A stretch of DNA of 64,000 bases. Source: Lotus japonicus. Its lineage: Eukaryota; Streptophyta; Magnoliopsida; Fabales; Fabaceae. Below the pieces are notes generated by a model. The model made no database searches, was not told where the DNA came from, and saw only the letters and a program-made list of their open reading frames with translations. This document shows, piece after piece, positions 12,491-22,699 of this stretch; the first letter of the stretch is position 1; every line of letters begins with the position of its first letter. The translations under genes were made by a program, and so were the position numbers. The stretch covers positions 29,517,158-29,581,157 of the forward strand of contig NC_080042.1 of assembly GCF_012489685.1 (NCBI RefSeq). Reading direction: 5' to 3'.

Positions 12491-12502
12491 GCTCTGATAC
12501 CA
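12491..12502 (-). other. Primer binding site of G2
   Basis: On the minus strand TGGTATCAGAGC follows the LTR end by a few bases. It is complementary to the 3' end of plant initiator tRNA-Met. Confidence 0.9.
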
Positions 12503-12506
12503 CTAA

Positions 12507-14372
12507 TGTAACACCCCAATTCTAAACGGCATATGTATTGCAAATATCAGAGTGATAAAATTTCTAACACTCATGAGGCATTACATAATCACTTAAAACA
12601 TTATCATAATGCTCCTGTAACGGATACATAGCACATAAACTTTGAGATGAACTCATAGATAAACATACATACTCATGTGACGGATAATTAGTCTTTGAAC
12701 TAATTCACTTTGACAAATAGTTATGCAGCGAATCCAACGTTTTTAAAACTTAAAGAAAACATAGTATCTTGCCCACAACTTAAAACAAAAACAACTTCTC
12801 AAATAACAACTTAATTCATATTATAACAGAAAGGAAACAAGCGTCCATCCCCCTCCCACCCCGAGTGCTACGTATCAGAGCAAGGACTCCAACTCGAACT
12901 AAAGCTATAGACTACTCCTCCTGGTTACCTGCACATTACCGACAAGGGGGGAGATATCGAGTAACATAAATATGAGGATGAAGATTAATATGCTAGATTA
13001 AGGCCACACCATTTCCTTTTACATTTACATAGCTCAGTTACTAAAAACAGTCACAAATAACATCATCAACTCGGTTGCAATTCAAACACAACAATGACTG
13101 TGCATATGTATGAGGTACCTACAGGGCTGCAGCCCTCATCACTAATTGCCAATTATTAGAGGCACAAGGCATAAGCCTTCACCACAAACCGCCAATACAG
13201 GCCATCACAGAGTATGCAGATGCTATGCGACTCAAAAGGACGTATACATCTCATAATCATCACTTCTACATGAGACATTGCGTCTATATCACTACATCAC
13301 TAACATTGCTTAAAACCACACAATTCAGCACACATGCATTTTTATCCACTATACAATTACCATGACATCTTAGGCAATTTTGGCACCAAATCAATGAAAC
13401 AACTCACTTAAGCATTCAATCATGGAAGAAGCTATCACATATGGTAAAGAAATCATGGATTTCATGTTAAAGGTGTTCAGCCACATGCATCAACCTCTTA
13501 ACTAATACATGGCACATGAAGACATTAACTTTTATACAACATGTAAGCTAAATCCAATTATATTTTCAAAACAATTAGATCTTCCGTAATTTGGAAAAAA
13601 GCAGGGACACCAGCCACTAAAAGCGGTCTCCTGAATTCGTTACTGGACCAAAAATCATGTATTTTATATGCACAGAAAGCTAACTTACAATCCTACAATT
13701 TCGTAGTTGATCACATCTTCATTTGAGCACTCTAACTGGGTGTAAACAGGTCTCGAAGTGTACAGTAATTGTAAATTCAGTCCAGGATTTCAATCCAGAA
13801 TCCGTGAACCCCAATCCCGAACCATGGAACCCGTGACCTCGCACCAGAACCATGGAAACCCCTTCCCCTCTCAATCACCCAGAATCCCCAAAATCATTGG
13901 ATTCAATTTCAGATTTCCAGAACATCATTAACAGCAACAATTATACATCCCCAAATCCCACATATCATTCACCATAATCCCATTAGAAACTCAAAACCCC
14001 ACCCCTACCTTTGGATTGAGTGCAGCTCCGAGTTCCCTGATCGAAATCTCTGAAACGCGACCGTTCTCCCTCCCTTCCTGAAGTTTCACGCACGCACTAC
14101 TCTTTCTCTCCTTCTCTTCCTGCTACTTCACGCACGGTTTTCTCTTTTTTTCCCAAACCTTTTTTTTTTCTTTTTAAATCTCTTGTCTACCCTTTTTCCA
14201 CCTTAACTCTATTTTCAATATATTATAATTCCATTAATACTATTACCATCACAAAACTAAACCCTCTTATTTAATTACATACTACTAAAATTAATACTAT
14301 TCTGATATTAATTTCTCCCGACAAAAATTAATAATTTACCCGATTATTAATTAATCGAATACAGGTGTTACA
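12507..14372 (-). mobile_element. 5' LTR of G2 (1866 bp)
   Basis: Minus-strand TGTAACACCTG... to ...GGGGTGTTACA. AT-rich at its outer end, followed inward by a CT-rich stretch near 14040-14170. No ORF of interest. Confidence 0.85.
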
Positions 14373-14913
14373 ACGAGAGGAGGTTGCCGAGTACTCTTGT
14401 ACTCCTTCGTTGGGGTTTATGTCGTCGGGCCGGCATTAACCATTTGGGTTTTAAGTTTGGGTTTTATAGTTAAACACACACGTGCGAGGTCGATTCGATG
14501 TTTGGCTAACCATCACACATCATGCATACATTCGAGGTTGGGACGATCGAAAGATCGGGCCTCGGTGAAGTTGGGACTACTTCGGTCGGCTTCATGAAGG
14601 TTGGGACGGTCGAAAGACCGGCCTTCATCGAAGGACACCTATAGTGTATCTTCGACATAGCGGGCGGAAATGGTTCAACCTAGGGTGGTTAGAATTGACC
14701 CCACTATGCATGGGTTGTAAGCGACACCCGAGCGGAAAAAGATTACCACTAGGCCAGCGGTAACTGACTCGATGGTGCCCATTCCATTGACTTATCCGGA
14801 TCATTGAATTGCATCTCATACAAACATGCACCCTAACTGGAATCGTGTGCTATTGCTTATTGAATTATTTTTAGAGGCGATAACATGCTAGGAATATATA
14901 TAAACATATATAT

Positions 14914-15028
14914 GAGGAGGACTCAGCTTACACCCTTTTAAATCTTACACTGTTACACTCAATCTAAACCATTCATCTTATTTGATCTAACGCTTCTTAT
15001 TTGTACAATTTAATGGGTCACGTGACAT
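14914..15028 (+). repeat. Left terminal inverted repeat
   Basis: It contains CTCAGCTTACAC, AAATCTTACACT and AATCTAAACCATTCATC, all found in reverse complement at 26622-26736. It ends near GGGTCACGTGAC. Confidence 0.75.
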
Positions 15029-16237
15029 TTTAACCATGACTCGCAAGAAGAGTTTGACTTTGGCAGGTGTGCTTTCGCAGCCATGGTTGGGGACTTGGGA
15101 GGTTATAACTTGGGAGATGACAGGGAGAAACAAAGGGTGGGTGAAGCTCGGCGTGTGCTGGGTGACTCATGCCGTGGTGCATGCGAGGCACTCTTCTGTT
15201 GCAGGTTGCTGAACCTAGAGAATTTCAAGAGGGCTAGGGCCGTCACCCACCAGTTTTATTGACAGTCTCAATCAATACAAATTAAAAGTTCCCCTACACG
15301 ACCCACCGTCTTTCCACCCGTGCTCCTCCTGTTTTTACCCAACCCTTGAACTCCCATCTTTTACAATCCTGGATCTGATTGCTCTATCGATCCCTTTCTG
15401 TTTCCAATAGCACCGTTCTCTTCCCAAGTTCCATTTTTCATTATATTATTTCAATCAATGGGGGGTTTTAAATTGTTGAATATAACATGAAGATCCAATT
15501 TATTAATATGAAGCTCGTGAATATGGAGATGGGCAGATGGCAATTGTGTAAGACCCGGATTTTCGGAACAAGTTAATTTCCGACTCACGCGTGGAATCAG
15601 TGTAAGTGTGACAGGAGTTTGATATTTGAGAAAGATTAATGAAGAAGAAAGTTCAGGAATTGCTCGAGGAATGTGGCGTTGTTTCTTTCGGAGCTAGTGC
15701 GAGTCGTCTGCACACCTGCCTTATGGCGAGCATGTCCAGAATAGGCTAATTTCGCTTTTAAAGCAATGTTTAGGCGATATTTCGAATTCTTAGAAAATTT
15801 AAAGATTCTCTTTATTTTTCCTTCGACCAGCATTTCATTTCGGAACTCTGGACTGTACGCACGATAGTATTTACTTTTCGGATGTCCGCCGACGCTAATT
15901 TCTTTGCTTCGAAACCTTAGTTTTGAGCGAAGGATGAAGACTTTTTCTATTCGGGACTTCTAACGAAGATTCCGTCCGTGTTGCCAGACTTGTTTCGACA
16001 TTTCCAATCTTTCTTCTGTTGGAAGTTTTGTCGTCTGAGCATCACAGCAAAAAGTAGTTTTTCGGGACAGACTAACTTACACCGCTTTTGGCGTTTTGGA
16101 TATCGTTTTTCCTAAATCTTAGATATTTGTTTTGAGTTCTGGAATTCTGACGCCAGAATCTCTCTTAGAATTCCACGGTGATCGTGCTGCAAAAATCGGA
16201 ATCGCGAAATTTTCATTTTCCCGCGATTTCGCCTACC

Positions 16238-16245
16238 TATAAATA
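16238..16245 (+). promoter_or_regulatory. TATA box, gypsy B 5' LTR
   Basis: TATAAATA after a CCCGCGATTTCGCC stretch; the identical site in the 3' LTR is 23391-23398. Confidence 0.7.
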
Positions 16246-17730
16246 GCTCAAAAAGCAAAAATTCCTTCATTTTCTTCCTATTGTGGCTGAATTTCGTGGA
16301 GAGCAAGGGGGGAGGAGATTTTCGCGAAAACTTGACCAATCTTCGCGCAGTTCGTCCCTACTTCTAGGTATCGAGGTAACTAACACGAATCCTATCTCTG
16401 ATTGTTGTTTCTGTTGCGTTTCTGACGTCGTTTATGTGCTCTAAGTTTTGAGCTTTTTCTAAAATTGTCCGATTTCCTCGATTTCTTGCTTGGGTTATGT
16501 TCTCTAGGTTCCCAAGAGCCTAAAACCTCTGTCAGTAAACTCTGATTGTGATCCAGTTGACAGGGATCTGAAAAACTGATTCAAAACCCTTTTTGTCTCA
16601 CATTTCGAAACTTTATTGTCGAAAAGACTTAATCTGACTTCGTGCCTTTAGGATTTGTTGTCACGGATGTCATGAGGATCATTGCTGTCAAATTTGTTTT
16701 CAGAACTGATAACTTTGAAGTTTTGAGCCTTTATTTTGGACCGAAATGCCCCTGGATAGTTGTATTTCGGCCCGATTGTCCGAAAATTGTTCCGACAGTT
16801 TCTTTGCCTTAGTTTTACCCTAAAACTACCTTGTGAATTGATTTGATCGAAAAAAAAAGAGCCGAAGCCCTTCTCTCCTTATGGCCGTGGGCTATTTCCT
16901 AAGGGGGGGGGGAGTTTTTCGTTTTCGAAAACTTGTCCTTTCGTACCCGATTGTCGTATTCTGAAGCTTTAATGCTTTGTCTATCGTTTATGTATTGTTT
17001 TGCGATCGAACTAATCGATTTTGTTTGGTTTCTGCTTTGTTTTCCTCCGAGGTTCAGTTGAAGGAACTTTGGAATACTCAGAGCAATTGTTTGAGGAGAA
17101 CTTTGTTTGCGAAGCTGGAACAGCTCGAGGTTAGGGCAACTTGCTATATTTAGCTATGATTGCATGATAGGCGTCGATAAATTCGACTTATGCTTTATCT
17201 GATGTTGTTTATGATGATGATTTATTGTTACGATTGTTTTCATAACTTATGATATTGATGATGTGTTGAATTGAGCGTTTTGACGCAACTTCGGAGTGTA
17301 GGTTCATTGACCTGGTGATCTTTGACATTTCGGGTTGGATGAACAACCCTAGGCAAGTCCGAATGTGGGGTTTGAGACTTAGCCATTTGTTGGGATTCGT
17401 TGGAATTCCTAGACTTTCCCCGGGAAATGTATTTTGGGTGGTTGATTTTTGGAAACTTAGAATGATAGAGCTTTCGAAAAATAAAGACTTGGGAAACTTA
17501 GACTTTGAGAAATAAACTCATAATTTGACTAATTTGAATTGAAATCATTTTTATTAACGTTTAAGCATAGGAGAACTGAAGGGGAAAAATATTTACGAAA
17601 GGCGGGGAAAAGTCGACCTTTGTTGTGGGTTTGGAGAGTTATCGGAATTGGGAAAGCCACTAAGGTGAGCTATGGTGATGATTGAAAGTCACCGAGTACG
17701 TTAGTACTCTTGGGGAGCGTTGTGGAGCCG

Positions 17731-17840
17731 TGTTGTATTGACCGACACCTAGTGATCTTGTTGTTTGGGCTGTGTTGTATTGACCGACACTAGACCCTCG
17801 TGTAATCTTGTTGGTGGAGTTGTGTTGTATTGACCGACAC
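17731..17840 (+). repeat. Three spaced copies of an 18-bp motif in the gypsy B LTR
   Basis: TGTTGTATTGACCGACAC occurs at 17731, 17773 and 17823, with related GTG/CTTGTTG spacers. The 3' LTR has the same block at 24884-24993. Confidence 0.85.
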
Positions 17841-17974
17841 TAACTCTTGGGTTGTTTTGAGTTTGGGTCGGAGCAGTTTTTGACCATCGAGATTTGATGA
17901 GTCAGATGACTCAAGAAGTCATCAAGGGTGATCGCACTCCTTTCATAAATAATTGTCTTTTGTCGCCGAATCGA

Positions 17975-18384
17975 TATATACCTTCGGGTACAGTATATAC
18001 CTTCGGGTACAGTATATCTATATACCTTCGGGTACAGTATATCTATATACCTTCGGGTACAGTATATACCTTCGGGTACAGTATATCTATATACCTTCGG
18101 GTACAGTATATACCTTCGGGTACAGTATATCTATATACCTTCGGGTACAGTATATACCTTCGGGTACAGTATATCTATATACCTTCGGGTACAGTATATC
18201 TATATACCTTCGGGTACAGTATATACTTCGGTAAATATACCTTCGGGTACAGTATATACCTTCGGGTACAGTATATCTATATACCTTCGGGTACAGTATA
18301 TACCTTCGGGTACAGTATATCTATATACCTTCGGGTACAGTATATCTATATACCTTCGGGTACAGTATATACCTTCGGGTACAG
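17975..18384 (+). repeat. Minisatellite of 19-bp and 25-bp units, 5' LTR copy (~410 bp)
   Basis: The unit is TATACCTTCGGGTACAGTA, optionally followed by TATCTA. Each unit contains TACC-TTCG-GGTA, which in RNA forms a 4-bp stem closed by the very stable C(UUCG)G tetraloop. One unit near 18228 is degenerate. The array is open in all forward frames because the 19-bp unit cycles through frames, so the 191-codon ORF across it is an artefact. Confidence 0.95.
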
Positions 18385-19186
18385 CATGCCTTCGGGTAAC
18401 TCGGGCATTCGTTGGAGGGAAAAGTCGACCCGCAGGGTTAGGACTGATCCGACTATGTCAAGGTTGTAAGTGACACCCGAGGGTTATGGTCGGCACAATG
18501 CTAGTGCTAGGACCGACTCGATCGTGCCCAACCTATTTCTTCCGGAACCTTCTTAATTGACGTTGCATTGACATATCATGCACTCTAACTATATCTGTTG
18601 AGATATTGATGATTTGATGTTGATAAACATCGTTATGTGTTTTGATGATTGAATTGTATTAGGGAGTTGATACAATACATAACTTATATGTATATATACA
18701 ACATATATATATACCCCCTTTATCGCATGTTGATTGTATATCTATTGTATTCTGTAAGTTGACCCTAGCGCCTTGGCTTTGTTTGTATGTTTGTGTTTGG
18801 GCGGTCGGCCTGCTGCCAGGCGTCTGTCAGCCGGTTCGTGATGATTCGTTGTGCGGGAAAGACCCGGAGCGAAATGACTAAGACTAAAGCTTTCGACGAA
18901 GACCCGGACTTCATGCCTGATCGAGGGAGGGTCGATGATAGTAGTGTGGGTTATGGGTGGTTAGAGTCTTTTGGAGTTGGTTGTTACTGTAATAGCTCTG
19001 ATTCGTTTTGCTTTTGGGACAGGGTAGGTTCCCGACGCATGGCTTTTGTGTGGTTCTCTTACTGAGGGATCACAGTGAGTCAGTCGGACCATAGGGGTCT
19101 TTGCTTAGGCCATTTTGAGGCCGACTTTCTCCTAGTGGGTTGTAATTATACTCTTTCTCACTCACACTTCTGGTTTTGTACATATT

Positions 19187-19198
19187 TGCCTACGGGCA
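19187..19198 (+). other. Conserved UACG-tetraloop hairpin in LTR
   Basis: TGCC-TACG-GGCA: perfect 4-bp stem with a UNCG-class loop, ~220 bp before the LTR end. Counterparts at 26304-26315, 38223-38232 and 61598-61607. Confidence 0.55.
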
Positions 19199-19419
19199 CA
19201 CTACTTTGGAGTCACTGCAAGTGTGCGTGACGTGGAAGTGCAGCTGAGGCTGTACATGTTTATATTTGATGTATAATGGTAAGTTTAGTTGTTGGGTTAT
19301 GACTTTATTTCCTTTTCGCTTTATTTAAGAAGGAATCAATCGAAAAAAATTACCTGTTTTTCCGCAAAAGTTTATTTTTGGTTACTAAAGTGACACCTGG
19401 AAGTCGGGGTGTTACATTG

Positions 19420-19431
19420 TGGTATCAGAGC
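19420..19431 (+). other. Primer binding site of gypsy B
   Basis: TGGTATCAGAGC, 3 bp after the 5' LTR end, complementary to initiator tRNA-Met 3' end. Confidence 0.95.
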
Positions 19432-19625
19432 TTAGTCGAGTCTTTTGGGAGTCTTTGGGGAATAGGTCTTCTGTGCTAGGTTGTGTGACTCTGCAAAGAG
19501 TGAAAATTGATTGTCTGCAGAGCGATTTTCGCTCTAATTGCTTGCGTTACTACTCAATCGGATTGAGTGGTTTGTCTAGTGCTACCGTATGGTTAGTACT
19601 AATCGGACGTTCGATGGGATATAGG

Positions 19626-20145
19626 ATGGTGGATCTTAACCGGATGGCGGAGGCTACACGTGAGCATCATCAACGACTGATGGCGACAGCAATGTATCAA
19701 CAAAGAGGAATGAACCGAACTGGAGCTGGGGGACCAATGAGGTCAGGTTCCCAAGGCTACAACGGAAGGAAGAGCTACCATAAGTGGGGACCATATCAGC
19801 GTTCCGAGGGAAGAAATCTTATCTCAAGAGAGTACAAAACGACGACTGCTGATACTGGGGGGGAAGCCAGTTGGTGACAAAGGAGTGACATGTTTTCGTT
19901 GCAGAAAGTTTGGGCATTTTGCTAATAAATGCTCAGTGATTGGACGGAGATGCTTCAAGTGTAACCGAGAGGGGCATCTAGCTGTGAACTGCAAGACCAA
20001 AGAAAGTCTATGCTTCAATTGCAACCAACCGGGACATTTCTCCCAAGATTGCAAGGCACTCAGGGGCGAATCATCAGGGAATGTTGGGAAAGGAAAACAA
20101 CTTGCTCCAGAGGAAAGGATTCATGCCAAGGAGTGCAAGAGCTGA
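19626..20145 (+). pseudogene. Gypsy B gag relic with three CCHC zinc knuckles
   Basis: The ATG at 19626 opens a frame resembling the first residues of element C gag and then jumps straight to the GGPMRSGSQ linker, skipping ~150 residues of capsid-type sequence. The frame stops at 19875-19877. A +1 shift after a G7 run (19857-19863) continues into three knuckles: CFRCRKFGHFANKC, CFKCNREGHLAVNC and CFNCNQPGHFSQDC (19885-20145). One extra G in the homopolymer explains the break; a sequencing error or slippage are alternatives. Only the nucleic-acid-binding part of gag survives. Confidence 0.85.
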
Positions 20146-22390
20146 GGAGTTGAACGAGGAAGAACGTGGGAACGATGTAGGACCTTATTCGAGGTTGCTC
20201 GTGATTTAACTATAGAAGTTACACGAGGTTGGGAATAGCACACTAAGTCTAGAAAGTAGTCTTCCACCGATGCGTTTATGAGGAAGCTAGTAGTTGAAGA
20301 ACGAATCTTAGGGAGATTCCGTATGGGTAGTATACGTGTTATGTTGAGGGTGTGTAGTTCCGTAGCGGGATCCTTAAAGGATTTAGTATCAGGATATTTG
20401 TGACTACTGGAGGATAGGAACTCATTGACTGTTCCAGTGGGTTTTTCTAAATTTCCACCTTCGATGTATTAGGCCTGATCAACCTAATATTGAGGGGGTG
20501 ATATTCGGAATCACAGCTGGTTATGGACTTTGATAGAAGGATGTGTAAGATGAATTTGAATTGATTGATGATTAGTCGGATTTGGGAGGAAAGTTCGTGT
20601 TAAGCACTTGATTGTGAAAGAATAAGATTTAAATCTTTGGAATTCGATGAGTGTCGTATAGACATTGATTGGTTAGTTCGTGTGATTACTCCAAGTAGAG
20701 GTAGACTAAGTCAAGAGGTTTAATGCCGGAAAAGTATTAAGTAGTTTCTCGGAAGTTATGAAGTCATAGGTTATGTGATTACTGAGTGGAATTGTTAGAG
20801 ACTAAATAAGTTGAATGTAATCAGGTTTTAGATGATAGCTTGATGGTAGCGAGATTGAGAAGAATTAACTCTGAACTAGATTGTTGTAGTCGAGTTCGAG
20901 GAATAAGTTTTGCTAAGCGTTGGATTAATATATGTGGAGACATTATAGTCTTAAGAGATGAATTTTCGCTTGAAAAGTGTTGAATTAATGATTAAGTTGG
21001 AGAAAGAAAGTTTTAGCATAAGTTGAATACTTGAGGTTGTTGATATGGATTCCAAAGAAATATGCTAAGATTACTAAGTGAGATTTACTAAGTTGGATTG
21101 AAATCTTAGGGTTAAGATTGAATCTTGAGAGTCGAGAATCGCGTACGAATAGGAGATCTTATGGTTGTAGGTGTGACAATAGGAGTTGAATCTTAGAAGA
21201 TTGAAGACCTGAAGGTGAGCTTCGGGTTAAGACCATTGAGGTATAATATAAGAGAGATCTTGAAGTAAAGGAATTCTGGGTTGTGTGGAGTGTTAAGGTT
21301 GGTGATCGATTGATGTTGATTATGAGGTTGCGGACATAATGACCATGTGACAAGATTTGAATGATGTTAGCATAATAAGTTGTGAATGTGAAAGCATGAC
21401 GCCACTGGTCAGGTCGTTTGGGTAAGTGAAGGAGTTATAGTTTTTAAGAAACGGATATTCATTTAAGAAGTATTGAAGGATTAAAGGTCACTAGAGGACC
21501 AAACTTGGTGAAGGTTTAGGTTTTAAATCTATGAATGTCTGTCTAAGGTGTGTAAGACTCGAAGGTTGTCAGAATTTGATTGAGAGATTAAGAAGTTGAT
21601 TGACGAGATGGTGATTGAGTCACAAAAAGGAAGGTGTTAGTATTAAGATGAATACCTGAGGTTGTTATATTTTGACGAGTTTCGTAGAGTATAAGAGTCA
21701 ATGGGACTTTGTTATGGATTTTGATGATGCATATTACGGGTAACAAGTGAATTTTACTAAAGTTGAATGAGAATCCTAGGGCTAAGGTTGACCTAGTGAG
21801 CTGAGATTCATGTACACATAAGAGATTTAGTGGTGTTAGCGGCTACGATAACAGTTAAATCTCAGAATGTTGAAGGATCGGATGATAAAATGGCTAGTTA
21901 AGTCCCTTGAGGTATAGTTATGATTTAATCTTCTAGAGGATAAGTCTCGATTTGTGCGAAGTGTTAGGGATTTCAGTAAGTGTAAATAGGTTTGAGTGAG
22001 GGAAGTTTTGAGGAAGAAGACGATAATAATGGATTGTTAGGTATTAAGAGGAGGATTATCTTATAAGTTGTTGATAAATTGATGTTGAAGGGGATAAGAT
22101 TAGTGAAGGACAAGAAATAAGGACATAAGTCGAGCTTTAATTCGAATAGTGACTAAGTAGAAGTGTGATTTCTTGGTGTGTGTAAAGATAGTTACGAAGT
22201 TAGAGGTGTTTTAATGGACTAGCTGTTTCCAAGGGGGAGGATTCGTCTAGGAGTTATCGAACGAACAAGTGGAGTTTTGGACTGTAGATGAAGATCACGA
22301 GGACAAGTTGAGTATCTACTTTGAGATGACAGAGAGGCACCGAGTTTAAGAAGGATTTCGGATGACCGACAGTAAAAAAAAAAAAAACAA
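20146..22390 (+). other. Non-coding spacer of gypsy B
   Basis: No ORF over ~60 codons on the plus strand. The strand is strikingly poor in C and rich in G and A. Segments around 20990-21260 and 21600-21910 resemble each other (shared AATAC(T/C)TGAGGTTGTT, TTACTAA.TTGAATGAGA-like and CCTTGAGGTATA stretches), suggesting an old ~610-bp duplication. Protease, RT and RNase H motifs are absent. Confidence 0.6.
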
Positions 22391-22399
22391 GTGGCTAAG

Positions 22400-22672
22400 A
22401 TTGAGCGACTGCACGGAGTGCCAACCGGTATCATTTCAAGCAGAGATCCGACGCAAGTGATCGAGCCAGACGACATGAAGTTGAATGATGGTTTGTCTTT
22501 TGAGACACCGACAGTTAGCAGTGGGGATAGAAGAGTGAAACAGTTAAGGGTAAAACAGCTTGCTTAAGTAAAGGTTATGAGGAACAATGCACGGGCAATG
22601 CTACATGGGAATTGGAAGACCAGATCAAGGAACTGTATTCCGGAATTTTCTCAGAACTCTGAGTTTCGAGGA
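22400..22672 (+). pseudogene. Gypsy B integrase / C-terminal domain remnant
   Basis: Translation gives a short integrase-like piece (HGVPTGIISSRDPT, compare the SDRDPRF motif), then directly a C-terminal stretch with VIEPDD, RRVKQLR and, after a stop and a frame change, ATWELEDQIKELY. The last is typical of the chromodomain-like tail of Tekay/Del elements. Several hundred residues of integrase are missing between the parts. Not functional. Confidence 0.75.
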
Positions 22673-22684
22673 CGAAACTTTCTT

Positions 22685-22699
22685 TTTGGAGGGGAGTAT
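22685..22699 (+). other. Polypurine tract of gypsy B
   Basis: TTGGAGGGGAGTAT directly precedes the 3' LTR start at 22700. Confidence 0.85.

Larger units (their letters stand above)
9664..14372 (-). mobile_element. Gypsy element G2, minus strand, 3'-deleted
   Basis: Perfect TSD ACGAG flanks it (9659-9663 and 14373-14377). Read on the minus strand it has one complete LTR (14372 to 12507), a PBS, gag-pol, and then stops abruptly: pol runs to about 9675 and is followed directly by the last ~10 bp of an LTR end (GGGTGTTACA). A deletion therefore removed most of integrase and nearly the whole 3' LTR after insertion, sparing the last LTR bases and the TSD. Confidence 0.9.
15547..19416 (+). mobile_element. 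5' LTR of gypsy B
   Basis: TGTAAGACCCGG... to ...GGGGTGTTACA. Core promoter at 16238; the ~42-50 bp repeats and hairpin minisatellite lie in the downstream half; UACG hairpin at 19187. Short ORFs at 15636, 16112, 17315 and 18787 recur in the 3' LTR only because the LTRs are the same sequence. Confidence 0.95.

Noticed and set aside
17975..18384. CRISPR-like array
   Set aside because: Units are directly tandem with no unique spacers, in a plant LTR.
17894..18469. 191-codon ORF of repeated YIPSGTVY / YTFGYSI peptides (and copies at 17953, 25047, 25106)
   Set aside because: It is the minisatellite read through: a 19-bp unit with no stop is open in every frame. The frame content differs between the LTRs.
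18787..19065. 92-codon ORF in the gypsy B LTR (repeat at 25904)
   Set aside because: Lies where other LTRs have the LTR ORF but shows no resemblance, and the LTR-H counterpart (26946) has a different frame. The two B copies agree only because the LTRs are the same sequence.
19420..19431. tRNA gene match
   Set aside because: Only the 12-bp initiator tRNA-Met complement is present; it is the PBS.
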